64,000 nucleotides of DNA, taken from contig CAZWSI010000003.1 of NCBI GenBank assembly GCA_964636405.1, positions 1 through 64,000 on the forward strand, read 5' to 3'. This document shows, piece after piece, positions 41,770 to 52,219 of this stretch (the first letter of the stretch is position 1; each line of letters opens with the position of its first letter). This DNA is from CAZKGE01 sp964636405 (lineage in GTDB: Bacteria; Bacillota; Clostridia; Christensenellales; CAG-138). Under the pieces are notes generated by a model, which ran no database searches, was not told the DNA's origin, and worked only from the letters and a program-made list of their open reading frames with translations. The translations under genes and the position numbers were made by a program.

Positions 41770-44493
41770 ATGGGAAGGATGGTCACACATATGGAACATG
41801 GTTCAAGGCCAGGCGGCAGGCAAAAACGAGTCGGCACGGGCGGCGGCAACGCCTATAAACGCGGAAGCGGCACGGGCGCAGGCCCGGTCGGCGGCGGCTT
41901 TGGCGGCGGCGGCAGCGGGCGCGGAAGCGGTACGCGGGGAAGCTCGGGCCTCGGCGTGGGCCTCATCGGCGCGCTGCTGGGCTTTTTGCTGGGCAAATCG
42001 GGCAATTCCTCTGGCGGCTCGAACAAACGCGGCTGCCTTTCGCGGATTCTCGTCCTCATCCTGATCGTCGTGGGCGTGCTCTTTGTCGCGCGGGTTTGCT
42101 CCGGCGGCGCAACGGAGGGCGGCGGCACGGGAAGCACGCTGCTGGGAAGCCTGCTTGACGGGGCGACGGAGGGCGGCACGGGCGACGGCTCCGGCGGCTC
42201 CCTGCTGGACAGTCTGCTGGGCGGCTCGACAGGCGGCTCGGGAGACTACGACTATGAGGAGGACGCGGCGGATTCGGTCTACGCGGGCTTGTCCGACGGC
42301 TATAGCGCGCACGCGGCGGATCTTACCGTATCCGACAAGGCCCGGCCGCGTTACACGACGCTTTCAGGCGGCGGGAACGATACCGTTACCCTCATGGTTT
42401 ACCTGTGCGCCACCGATCTCGAATCCAACAACGGCATGGCCACGGCCGACCTCAACGAAATGCTGCACGCCACGCTCAACGACGAGCGTGTGAACGTGAT
42501 CGTGGAAACGGGCGGCGCGAAGCAGTGGCAGAACTCCACGATCTCGAGCGGCACAAACCAGCTTTGGCGCGTTCGCGAGGGCGGGCTGGAGCCGCTTGAA
42601 AAGAAGCTGGGCAAAAAGTCCATGACGGACCCGGCGACGCTCGCGGAATTCATCCAATATTGCGCGAAGAACTACCCGGCCAACCGCTATATGCTCGTTT
42701 TGTGGGATCACGGCGGCGGCTCGCTCTCCGGCTACGGCTACGACGAGTATTTCCCCTCCGACAGCATGACGCTGGATGAAATGGATGCGGCGCTGGAGGA
42801 GGGCGGCGTACAATTCGATATCATCGGCTTTGACGCCTGCCTCATGTCCACGCTCGAAACCGCCGTGGTCTGCCAAAGGTACGGCGATTATATGATCGCC
42901 TCCGAAGCCACCGAGCCGGGCGTGGGCTGGTATTACACCGATTGGCTCAGCTCGCTTTGCGAAAACCCGTCCATTTCCTCCGTGGCGCTCGGCAAGGAGA
43001 TCATCGACGATTTTTCCAGCGCCTGCAAGCGCGACGCGGCCTCGAGCAAGGCCACGCTGGCCCTCCTCGATCTCGCGGAGCTTTCGGGCACGCTTCCGGC
43101 GGACTTTAACCGCTTTTCGACCTCCATTACCTCGCTCATCGACGCGAACGAATACGCGTCCGTCTCCCGCGCGCGGGCCAACACCCGCGATTTTTCCGTA
43201 AGCTCCCAGATCAACCAGATCGATCTCATCCAGTTTGCGGAAAACCTGGGCACCAGCGAGGGCAAGGCGCTTTCGCAAACGCTGCAAAGCGCCATCAAGT
43301 ACCATCGCGCGTCCACGAACGTGACCAACGCCAACGGCGTATCCATTTTCTTCCCGTACACGAGCACAAAGGGCATGAAGACGGCGCTTTCCACCTATGA
43401 GAAGATCGGCCTTGATGCGGATTACGGCCGTTGCATCCAGAGCTTCGCGTCCGTTTCGGCGGGCGGGCAGGCGCTCTCCACCGGCTCGTCCATGCTCGAT
43501 GTGCTGGGCGGCGGCTCGAGCTCGTCCCTTTCCGGCTCGCTTCTCGGCTCCCTGCTGGGCGGCTCAAGCGGCGGCGCGGACACGGGCGATTTGCTTGGCT
43601 CCATCCTGGGCAGCGCGGCCTCCGGCGGCGGCACGGCGCTGGATTCGCTCTTTGGCGGCACGGATTCCGCCTCCGCAACGGGCGGCACGCTGCTGGAATC
43701 GCTCCTGGGCGGCGATTCCGCCTCCTCGGGAAGCGACGCGGGCGACCTGATTGGGAGCCTTCTTGGCAGCTTTCTTTCCGAGCGCGCGTCCGACCCGGAA
43801 GCGAGCTGGCTCGACGGCGAGCGCGTGATGAAAAGCGCGGATTATTATGCCGAAAACCTCTTTGACGCCGAATGCCTTGTCGTAAGCGAAAAGAACGGCC
43901 AGCGCGTGCTGGCGCTGACCGAGGACGAGTGGGCGCAGGTGCATGCGCTCGCCATGGGCGTGTTCCTCGACGACGGGGCGGGCTATATCGACCTTGGGCT
44001 GGACAATCTGGTCGCGTACAACGACGACGGGGATCTCATCCTCGAATACGACGGCACGTGGCTTTCGCTCAACGGGCAGGTCGTGCCGTATTACACGGTG
44101 GCCGAGGACTATGTGGACGAGGCGCACTACAGCTTCACCGGCCGCGTGCCCGCGCTGCTCAACGGCGAGCGGGTGAACCTCCTCCTCAGCTTCACAAACG
44201 AGCTGCCCTACGGCACGGTGCTTGGCGCGCAGCCGGTTTACGAGGCGCTCGACACGAGCGCGAAGGGCACGCGCCCCATTCGGGCGGGCGACAAGCTCGA
44301 TTTCCTCTGCGATTATTATGCCTACGACGGAACCTTTGAGGACAGCTATTTCCTTGGCGAGCAAATGACCGCCACGGGCGAGTGGACCATTGAAAACCTC
44401 CCCGTCGCCACGGGCGCGCTTTCCTGCCTGATGACCTATCGGGTGACCGACCTCTACGGAAACGCGTACTGGACGCCGATCGTCAAGGACTGA
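41770..44493 (+). CDS. Clostripain-like (C11) cysteine protease with LLGSLLGG repeats
   Basis: 907-residue membrane-anchored protease-like protein. A Gly/Ser-rich N-terminus (about 75 residues) leads to one membrane helix near 91-108. A C11 peptidase domain follows, beginning VTLMVYLCATDLESNNGMA, with the catalytic His in LWDHGGGSLSGYG and Cys in GFDACLMSTLE. After it comes a low-complexity region with repeated 'LL-x-SLLGG' units, and then a C-terminal beta-rich domain. The same repeat also occurs before the protease domain. The start is uncertain: ATG at 41770, 41779 or 41791. The target is unknown; the family cleaves after Arg or Lys. Confidence 0.85.
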   Translation: MGRMVTHMEHGSRPGGRQKRVGTGGGNAYKRGSGTGAGPVGGGFGGGGSGRGSGTRGSSGLGVGLIGALLGFLLGKSGNSSGGSNKRGCLSRILVLILIVVGVLFVARVCSGGATEGGGTGSTLLGSLLDGATEGGTGDGSGGSLLDSLLGGSTGGSGDYDYEEDAADSVYAGLSDGYSAHAADLTVSDKARPRYTTLSGGGNDTVTLMVYLCATDLESNNGMATADLNEMLHATLNDERVNVIVETGGAKQWQNSTISSGTNQLWRVREGGLEPLEKKLGKKSMTDPATLAEFIQYCAKNYPANRYMLVLWDHGGGSLSGYGYDEYFPSDSMTLDEMDAALEEGGVQFDIIGFDACLMSTLETAVVCQRYGDYMIASEATEPGVGWYYTDWLSSLCENPSISSVALGKEIIDDFSSACKRDAASSKATLALLDLAELSGTLPADFNRFSTSITSLIDANEYASVSRARANTRDFSVSSQINQIDLIQFAENLGTSEGKALSQTLQSAIKYHRASTNVTNANGVSIFFPYTSTKGMKTALSTYEKIGLDADYGRCIQSFASVSAGGQALSTGSSMLDVLGGGSSSSLSGSLLGSLLGGSSGGADTGDLLGSILGSAASGGGTALDSLFGGTDSASATGGTLLESLLGGDSASSGSDAGDLIGSLLGSFLSERASDPEASWLDGERVMKSADYYAENLFDAECLVVSEKNGQRVLALTEDEWAQVHALAMGVFLDDGAGYIDLGLDNLVAYNDDGDLILEYDGTWLSLNGQVVPYYTVAEDYVDEAHYSFTGRVPALLNGERVNLLLSFTNELPYGTVLGAQPVYEALDTSAKGTRPIRAGDKLDFLCDYYAYDGTFEDSYFLGEQMTATGEWTIENLPVATGALSCLMTYRVTDLYGNAYWTPIVKD

Positions 44494-44560
44494 CGCGGCA
44501 AAGGGCCTGTCGCTTTTTATCAAGGCCAAGGGCTTTGCGCGCACGCGGGCGGAGCCCGGT

Positions 44561-44709
44561 CAGGGCATGTTCATGAAAAAGTCTGCGGCTTGCAGAGAAA
44601 GAGTTTTCGCGCTGATTTTGAAGAAAACTTCAAAACGAAGCCGCAAGAATCGATTACACAGGCGCACAGAGCGCCTAATTGCCTGAAAAGCTTTCATGAA
44701 CATGCCCTG
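44561..44709. mobile_element. 149-bp MITE, copy 2
   Basis: Apparently identical to the copy at 1537-1685, with the same 18-bp terminal inverted repeats. Flanking sequence shows an 8-bp direct repeat GGAGCCCG on both sides (with GT between the left repeat and the element), a plausible target-site duplication. It ends 19 bp before the -35 box of the mrp-like gene. Confidence 0.85.
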
Positions 44710-44728
44710 GGAGCCCGTCCTCTCCGCC

Positions 44729-44757
44729 TTGCAAGTTGTGCGCGGGATGGGTATAAT
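44729..44757 (+). promoter_or_regulatory. Promoter of the Mrp-like gene
   Basis: -35 TTGCAA (44729-44734), 17-bp spacer, -10 TATAAT (44752-44757), directly beside MITE copy 2. Confidence 0.7.
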
Positions 44758-44822
44758 GAAGGAAACCAAGGGGAAAGCCCAAGCGCGCTGTTTGCGCGCA
44801 ATGAAGAACATGGAGATGTACG

Positions 44823-45659
44823 ATGAGCCAAAGCTGTAATCACGATTGTTCCTCCTGTGGGGAGGCGTGCTCCGAGCGGAGCAAGACCGAGCTTCTGGAA
44901 AAGCCCCATGTGATGAGCCACATCAAGCGCGTGGTCGCCGTGGTAAGCGGCAAGGGCGGCGTGGGAAAATCCCTCGTTACCTCGCTTCTTGCGGTGCTCG
45001 CCCAGCGCCGCGGCCTGCGCGCCGCCATCCTCGACGCGGACGTGACCGGCCCGTCCATCCCGCAGGCCTTTGGCCTCCACCAAAAGGCGGAGGGGAGCGA
45101 ACAGGGCATTTACCCCGTGCGCAGCAAGACGGGCGTGTCCGTCATGTCCCTCAACCTCCTCCTTGCCAACGAAACGGACCCCGTCGTGTGGCGCGGGCCC
45201 ATCATTGCGGGAACGGTCAAGCAGTTCTGGACGGACGTGCTTTGGGGCGATGTGGACGTTCTCTTTCTCGATATGCCGCCGGGCACGGGCGACGTGCCGC
45301 TTACGGTATTCCAGTCCATCCCGGTGGACGGCGCGATCATCGTCACGAGCCCGCAGGAGCTGGTGGGCATGATCGTCGAAAAGGCCGTGAACATGGCGCG
45401 GCTGATGAACATCCCGGTGCTGGGGCTGGTGGAAAACATGGGCTTTATCACCTGCCCGGACTGCGGGAAGGTTCTGCGTCCCTTCGGCGAGAGCCGCGTG
45501 GAGGCGCTGGCCGCGCAATACGGCGTGCGCTGCGCGGCGTCGCTGCCCATCGAGCCCAAGCTTGCCGCCGCCTGCGACGCGGGCCTTGTCGAGCTGTTCG
45601 AGGGCAATTGGCTCGACGCGATGCTGGATTGTGTGGAGGCCCTGCCCCCAAAGGAATAG
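44823..45659 (+). CDS. Mrp/NBP35-type P-loop ATPase (Fe-S carrier)
   Basis: 278-residue Mrp-family ATPase thought to carry Fe-S clusters. The deviant Walker A is VSGKGGVGKS, Walker B lies in VLFLDMPPGTGD, and a C-terminal CPDC supplies the CxxC pair that bridges the cluster between two subunits. The N-terminus carries four Cys (residues 5, 9, 12, 16 in MSQSCNHDCSSCGEAC), a Cys-rich head also seen in clostridial and Nbp35-type members. The ATG follows ATGGAGATGTACG, with GGAG as the ribosome site. Confidence 0.93.
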   Translation: MSQSCNHDCSSCGEACSERSKTELLEKPHVMSHIKRVVAVVSGKGGVGKSLVTSLLAVLAQRRGLRAAILDADVTGPSIPQAFGLHQKAEGSEQGIYPVRSKTGVSVMSLNLLLANETDPVVWRGPIIAGTVKQFWTDVLWGDVDVLFLDMPPGTGDVPLTVFQSIPVDGAIIVTSPQELVGMIVEKAVNMARLMNIPVLGLVENMGFITCPDCGKVLRPFGESRVEALAAQYGVRCAASLPIEPKLAAACDAGLVELFEGNWLDAMLDCVEALPPKE

Positions 45660-45732
45660 GCGCGCAGGTCGTCAAAAACCTCGTTTTTTCACGGGACAAC
45701 CGTATAAACCGTATCAAAGGAGGAACCCCCGC

Positions 45733-46884
45733 ATGCTTTTGATTAAAAACGGCGTTCTGCACACGGCCGTTCGCCCGGAGCCTCTCCGCGCCGATCTGCT
45801 TGTGGAAAACGGGAGGATCGCCCGCATCGCGCCCGAGATCACGGAGAATTGCGAAACGCTGGACGCGGCGGGCCTTTCGGTGTATCCGGGCTTTGTGGAG
45901 GCGCACAGCCACATCGGCCTGGACGGCTACGGCGTGGGCAAGGAAAACAAGGACTATAACGAATATAACGACATCCTCTGCCCGCAGCTGCGCGCCATCG
46001 ACGGCATCAAGGCCATGGATCCGGCCTTCGCGCTGGCGCTCGCGGGCGGCGTAACCACCATGGCCACCGGCCCGGGCAGCGCGAATGTGCTGGGCGGCAC
46101 CTTCGTGGCCGTTAAGCCCGTTGGCAAGCGCGTGGACGACATGGTGATCAAGCCCGTTGTGGCCATGAAATGCGCCTTTGGCGAAAACCCCAAGCGCTGC
46201 TATGAGCAAAAGAGCGATTCCTGCCGCATGACCACCGCCGCCAAGCTCCGCGAAATGCTTTTCCGCGCGCGGGACTACCAGCGCCGCATCGACGCGGCGG
46301 GGGAGGACTCGGCCAAGCGCCCCGCCTACGATATGAAGCTCGAGGCGCTTTTGCCCGTGCTGCGCGGGGAAATCCCGCTCAAGGCGCACGCGCATGTGAC
46401 GGACGATCTTTTTACGGCCATCCGCATCGCAAAGGAATTTGGCGTCGGCCTCACGCTCGAGCACGTGACCGAGGGGCATCTTGTGCCCGAGCTGCTGGCC
46501 GCCGAGCAGTATCCGCTCGCCGTGGGCCCGTCCCTTGGCAACGCGAGTAAGTATGAGCTGCGCAACAAGAGCTGGACGACTCCGGGCGCGCTTGCCCGCG
46601 CGGGCTGCCAGGTTTCCATCATCACCGACGCGCCGGTCATTCCGCAGCAGTACCTCGCCTTGTGCGCGGGCCTTGCCGTAAAATCCGGCATGGAGCCCTT
46701 CGCGGCGCTGCAGGCCATTACCATCAACCCCGCGCGGCACATCGGCCTTGCCGAGCGCGTCGGCTCCCTCGAGGCGGGCAAGGATGCGGATATCGTGCTC
46801 GCCGACGGCTCGCCCTTCGAGGTTTCCACAAACGTGCGTTTCGTGCTCGTAAACGGCGCGGTGGCGTACACCGGGGAGGCGTAA
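45733..46884 (+). CDS. Amidohydrolase (imidazolonepropionase-like)
   Basis: 383-residue metal-dependent hydrolase. The N-terminal beta domain (LLIKNGVLHTAV) precedes YPGFVEAHSHIGLDG, which holds the HxH metal pair. Then come AHAHVTDDLFTAIRIA and LEHVTEG with further His ligands, IITDAPVIP with the catalytic Asp, and the closing INPARHIGLAERVGSLEAGKDADIVL. A close match to stand-alone Firmicutes amidohydrolases is clear; the substrate is not. AAAGGAGG precedes the ATG. A small palindromic element lies between it and the Mrp-like gene. Confidence 0.9.
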   Translation: MLLIKNGVLHTAVRPEPLRADLLVENGRIARIAPEITENCETLDAAGLSVYPGFVEAHSHIGLDGYGVGKENKDYNEYNDILCPQLRAIDGIKAMDPAFALALAGGVTTMATGPGSANVLGGTFVAVKPVGKRVDDMVIKPVVAMKCAFGENPKRCYEQKSDSCRMTTAAKLREMLFRARDYQRRIDAAGEDSAKRPAYDMKLEALLPVLRGEIPLKAHAHVTDDLFTAIRIAKEFGVGLTLEHVTEGHLVPELLAAEQYPLAVGPSLGNASKYELRNKSWTTPGALARAGCQVSIITDAPVIPQQYLALCAGLAVKSGMEPFAALQAITINPARHIGLAERVGSLEAGKDADIVLADGSPFEVSTNVRFVLVNGAVAYTGEA

Positions 46885-46924
46885 GGGCCTTCCGCCTCCG
46901 GTGCGGAAAAATTTTTTTCGCGCC

Positions 46925-46953
46925 GTATAGCCGACGCTCCGCTGCACATAATA
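46925..46953 (+). promoter_or_regulatory. Candidate forespore (sigma-G/F type) promoter
   Basis: GTATA (46925-46929), a 17-bp spacer and CATAATA (46947-46953) match the published sigma-G pattern (GHATR and CATWHTA, 17-18 bp apart). No good housekeeping promoter is visible before the DUF1540 gene. A match to a short consensus needs experimental support. Confidence 0.45.
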
Positions 46954-47034
46954 AGAGTGTCGCCGGAACCGACAAAGCCCGTTCACCGGCGAGAATGAGC
47001 GGGATCGGTTATATCAAACGGAGGAGGAAATCTC

Positions 47035-47193
47035 ATGGGTGGATCTCAGACCATCAGTTGCGAGGTAACAAGCTGTCGCTTCAACAAACAGGGCTGCGAT
47101 TGCGATTTACCAAGGATCGCGGTTAAGCCAAACTGCGACTGCCATTCAGGCCAATGCGACGAGAGCTGTTGCGGATCGTACATTGCCAAGTGA
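47035..47193 (+). CDS. DUF1540 Cys-rich small protein
   Basis: 52-residue protein with nine Cys, including CEVTSC near the N-terminus and CDCHSGQCDESCC near the end, as in the DUF1540 family. It probably binds a metal or forms a disulphide-rich knot. GGAGGAGG sits eight bases before the ATG, a very strong ribosome site suggesting high expression. It has its own promoter-like region and terminator, so it is monocistronic. DUF1540 proteins occur in many spore-forming clostridia. Confidence 0.85.
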   Translation: MGGSQTISCEVTSCRFNKQGCDCDLPRIAVKPNCDCHSGQCDESCCGSYIAK

Positions 47194-47212
47194 CAAGGCT
47201 TTCCCTTCCGGG

Positions 47213-47250
47213 AGAAAGGACGTGCGCTTTCGCGCGCGTCCTTTCTTTAC
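47213..47250 (+). terminator. Terminator of the DUF1540 gene
   Basis: Stem GAAAGGACG...GCGC pairs with GCGC...CGTCCTTTC around a TTT(C) loop, followed by TTTA. A moderate T tract. Confidence 0.65.
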
Positions 47251-47360
47251 GTGAAAAAAGCAAGCGGGGGCTTTGCCCGGCCCCGGTTCTCCCATTCATG
47301 AACAAAGTGCAAAGAATAGGCGCATAAACAGGATTCGACCGTCTTTTTTTCTATAATATA

Positions 47361-47389
47361 TATACAACGCTTTAAAAACATGGTAAAAT
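47361..47389 (+). promoter_or_regulatory. recF promoter
   Basis: -35 TATACA (47361-47366), 17-bp spacer, -10 TAAAAT (47384-47389), 39 bp before recF, within an AT-rich island. Confidence 0.5.
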
Positions 47390-47428
47390 AGCAAGCAGAA
47401 AATGGGGAGGATCGGGGAGTAACGCGCC

Positions 47429-48592
47429 ATGGAGCTGGAGACGGTCCGCTTGACGAATTTTCGCAGCTATGCGTGCGCTTCGCTTTCCCCCACTCCGGGC
47501 ATCAATGTGCTTTGCGGCCAGAACGCGGCGGGCAAGACGAACGTGTTGGAGGCCGTCTTTTTATGCGCGTTGGGCAGGAGCCACCGCAGCACGCGCGACG
47601 CGGAGCTGGTTCGCGCGGGCGAGCAGGCTGCGCGCGCGGAGGCGACGGTGCGCACGCGCGGCGGCACGCGGGTCGTTCGCGCGCAGGTGTATACGGCCGA
47701 GCGCAAGCGCATGCTCGTGGACGGCGCGCCGCTTGCCCGCACGGGCGAGCTGATGGGCTGCCTCAACGTGGTCATGTTCGCGCCGGAGGATCTTGCGCTG
47801 GTGAAAAACGGGCCCTCGGAGCGGCGGCGGCTGGTGGACATGCTGCTTTCGCAAACCCGGCCGCGCTACTATTACCAGCTTCAGCAGTACAACCACGCGC
47901 TCAAGCAGCGCAACGTGCTGCTTAAGGAGGAAAACGCGCATTTGCGCGCCACGCTCCCGCACTGGGACGAGCAGCTTGCGCGGTTGGGGGCGGCCATTAC
48001 AGCGCAGAGGAGCGCGCTGCTTGCCCGCATGGGCGAGCTTGCATCCGAGCGGCACGCGCTGCTTGCCGGAGACGCGGAGCGTCTCACGGTGCGGTACATG
48101 CCCAATCTAGCGCTTTCGGAGGAGGCGGACATGGCTGCGCGCATGCGCGAGCAGCTTGCCGCGGGGCTTTACCGGGATATGGCCCGGGGCGCGACCTGCG
48201 CGGGCCCGCACCGGGACGATGTTTCGCTCCTGCTCGACGGCCGCGAGGCGCGCGTTTACGGCTCGCAGGGCCAGCAGCGCACCACGGTGCTCGCGCTCAA
48301 GCTCGCGGAGATCGATTTGCAGCGCGAGGCCGCGGGGGAAGCGCCCGTGCTGCTGCTCGACGACGTATTCTCAGAGCTGGACGAAACGCGGCAGCGGCAG
48401 CTTTTGTCCGCGCTGGCGGGCTGCCAGAGCCTCGTAACCTGCACGGAGCCGCCAAGGCTTTTGCGCAAAAAGAGCCTTGGCGCGGCGCTGTTTTTGATTC
48501 AAGACGGGACGATCGGAGGAATGGGCGATGTTTCTGCATACCGGCGGGGACGCGGGCGTGCCGCTGCAAAGGGTGATCCTCCTGCTCAATGA
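47429..48592 (+). CDS. recF: DNA replication and repair protein RecF
   Basis: 387-residue RecF, an ABC-type ATPase that helps load RecA at gaps. It shows LTNFRSYACASLSPTPGINV, Walker A GQNAAGKT at residues 30-37, the signature region GSQGQQRT and Walker B LLLDDVFSELDE. The C-terminus has an extra basic tail that overlaps the next gene by 65 bases. The start codon ATG follows a GGGGAG site. It opens the recF-remB-gyrB cluster; dnaA and dnaN, usually just upstream, are absent here. Confidence 0.96.
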   Translation: MELETVRLTNFRSYACASLSPTPGINVLCGQNAAGKTNVLEAVFLCALGRSHRSTRDAELVRAGEQAARAEATVRTRGGTRVVRAQVYTAERKRMLVDGAPLARTGELMGCLNVVMFAPEDLALVKNGPSERRRLVDMLLSQTRPRYYYQLQQYNHALKQRNVLLKEENAHLRATLPHWDEQLARLGAAITAQRSALLARMGELASERHALLAGDAERLTVRYMPNLALSEEADMAARMREQLAAGLYRDMARGATCAGPHRDDVSLLLDGREARVYGSQGQQRTTVLALKLAEIDLQREAAGEAPVLLLDDVFSELDETRQRQLLSALAGCQSLVTCTEPPRLLRKKSLGAALFLIQDGTIGGMGDVSAYRRGRGRAAAKGDPPAQ

Positions 48593-48851
48593 GAAGGGCA
48601 TGACGCGGGAAACGAAGGCGTATCTGCTGCGCGCCAAGGCCGAGCACCGCTTCACGCCCTGCGCGGGCAGGGCAAAAAGCTATCTGGTCGTGCGCGAGCG
48701 CGGCAGGGAGCAGATCGTCGCCTCGCCCATCTCGAGCGCGACGCTGCAAAAGCGCTGGCGCGAGGCCGCGCGCACGCCCGCGCAGCTTGCCGCCCCGTTT
48801 GCGGAGCGCGCCGCGTGCAAAAAATCGATTCGGACAACTGGAAAGGGATAA
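48528..48851 (+). CDS. remB: Extracellular matrix regulator RemB (DUF370/YaaB)
   Basis: 107-residue small regulator. MFLHTGGDAGVPLQRVILLL and VASPISSATLQKRW match RemB/YaaB, the DUF370 protein that lies between recF and gyrB in Bacillus and relatives. A GGAGG nine bases upstream of ATG 48528 lies inside recF, so the genes overlap by 65 bases in a different frame. The C-terminal tail is basic and longer than usual. RemA/RemB act as DNA-binding regulators of matrix genes in Bacillus; function here is inferred. Confidence 0.9.
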   Translation: MFLHTGGDAGVPLQRVILLLNEKGMTRETKAYLLRAKAEHRFTPCAGRAKSYLVVRERGREQIVASPISSATLQKRWREAARTPAQLAAPFAERAACKKSIRTTGKG

Positions 48852-48857
48852 ACGTTT

Positions 48858-50792
<1,935 letters not shown>

Positions 50793-50826
50793 CGGGGGCG
50801 CGGAAGCCGGGGGTTTAGGTGAGCCA

Positions 50827-52137
50827 ATGAAAACGCTTTGGGTCGTAAACGGCATTCTGCCGCAAATTGCGCAGTTGGAAGGAAGCGCCGTGCAAGCGGG
50901 CGCGACCTGGCTTGTGTCCGTGGCGGACGCGCTGATGCGGGAGGCGGACGCTTCGCTTTTCGTCCTGTATCGCGGCGATTCCGCCACCGCTTCCGGCACA
51001 CGCGCTTCCGGCACACGCGCTTCTGGCGCAAGCGCTTCTGGCGCAAGCGCGAATGGCGCGCTGCGCTACGCGGCCTTTCAGGATACGCCCGGCCGCTACA
51101 GCGAGCAAAACGAGATGTTCTTTTATGAAACGCTGCTGCGGGAAAAGCCGGACGTTGTGCATGTGTGGGGGACGGAGTATGCGTCGGCGCTCGAAATGCT
51201 GCGCGCCAGCGCGCGCGCGGGCCTGCTGAACCGCACAGTCGTAAGCATACAGGGCCTCTGCTCCATCTATGCCGCGCATTACACGGCGGGGCTGCCCGCG
51301 CGCGTCGTATACGGCGCAACCTTTCGCGATTTTGTCCGTCGCGATAACATCGCGCTGCAAAAGCGCGCGTTTGCGCGGCGCGGCGCGCACGAAATGGCGG
51401 CGCTGCGCATGACGCGCCACGTCGCCGGCCGCACGGACTGGGATTACGCCGCCGCAAAACAGCTCAATCCGGCGGTTTGCTATCACAAGCTGAACGAAAC
51501 GCTCCGGCCGGCGTTCTTTAGCGGCGCATGGTCGCCCGACGCCTGCGACCGGCACACGCTCTTTTTGCCGCAAAGCTATTATCCCATCAAGGGTACGCAC
51601 CGCGCGCTGGAAACGCTTTCCATCCTGCGGCGCGCCTATCCCGACGCGAAGCTTGTCACCACGGGCGACGATCCCCGCCGGGGCGGCTTCTCCGCAAGAC
51701 TCCGCCGCTCGTCCTACGCGCGGTATCTGGCGGAGCGCATCCGCGCGCTGGAGCTGGACGACGCGGTGCAGTTTCTCGGCGTGCTGGACGCCGAGGAGAT
51801 GAAAGCGGCCTATCTGCGCGCGAACGTCTGCCTTTCGCCCTCCTCCGTTGAGAACAGCCCCAACGGCGTGGGGGAGGCGATGCTGCTGGGCACGCCCGTC
51901 GTTTCCAGCTTTGTGGGCGGCGTTTCGTCCATCCTGACCCACGGCGCGGAGGGGCTTTTATACCCCGCGGACGCGCCGTACCTCGCGGCGGAATACGCCG
52001 CCCGCATTTTTGGCGATGACGCGTGCACCCTGCGGCTATCAAACGCCGCGCGTGCGCGCGCGCGCGAAACGCACGATCCCGCAAGCAACCTTGCCGCGCT
52101 GAAAAGCATGTACGAAAGCCTGACCGGCGGCGCGTAG
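50827..52137 (+). CDS. Glycosyltransferase family 4 protein
   Basis: 436-residue GT-B fold glycosyltransferase, probably cytosolic or membrane-peripheral. The C-terminal half carries LPQSYYPIKGTHRALETLSI and the nucleotide-sugar region SVENSPNGVGEAMLLGTPVV, with the Glu of family 4 enzymes. The N-terminal half includes a low-complexity stretch (ASGTR twice, then ASGAS-type units) encoded by 15-bp tandem repeats. The gene lies between gyrB and gyrA in the same direction, 34 and 82 bp from them. A role in surface polysaccharide is inferred. Confidence 0.88.
   Translation: MKTLWVVNGILPQIAQLEGSAVQAGATWLVSVADALMREADASLFVLYRGDSATASGTRASGTRASGASASGASANGALRYAAFQDTPGRYSEQNEMFFYETLLREKPDVVHVWGTEYASALEMLRASARAGLLNRTVVSIQGLCSIYAAHYTAGLPARVVYGATFRDFVRRDNIALQKRAFARRGAHEMAALRMTRHVAGRTDWDYAAAKQLNPAVCYHKLNETLRPAFFSGAWSPDACDRHTLFLPQSYYPIKGTHRALETLSILRRAYPDAKLVTTGDDPRRGGFSARLRRSSYARYLAERIRALELDDAVQFLGVLDAEEMKAAYLRANVCLSPSSVENSPNGVGEAMLLGTPVVSSFVGGVSSILTHGAEGLLYPADAPYLAAEYAARIFGDDACTLRLSNAARARARETHDPASNLAALKSMYESLTGGA
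50989..51048 (+). repeat. 15-bp in-frame tandem repeat in the glycosyltransferase gene
   Basis: Four units of 15 bp: two of GCTTCCGGCACACGC and two of GCTTCTGGCGCAAGC, encoding ASGTR and ASGAS. A degenerate fifth unit follows. Any gain or loss of a unit keeps the frame. Confidence 0.9.
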
Positions 52138-52219
52138 CGCGGGCGGACAAGCACACAAGGCAGCCGCCCCGCGCCGGATACGCCGCGGGAAAAATCCAAG
52201 CAGGAAGTTGGAGTAACGC

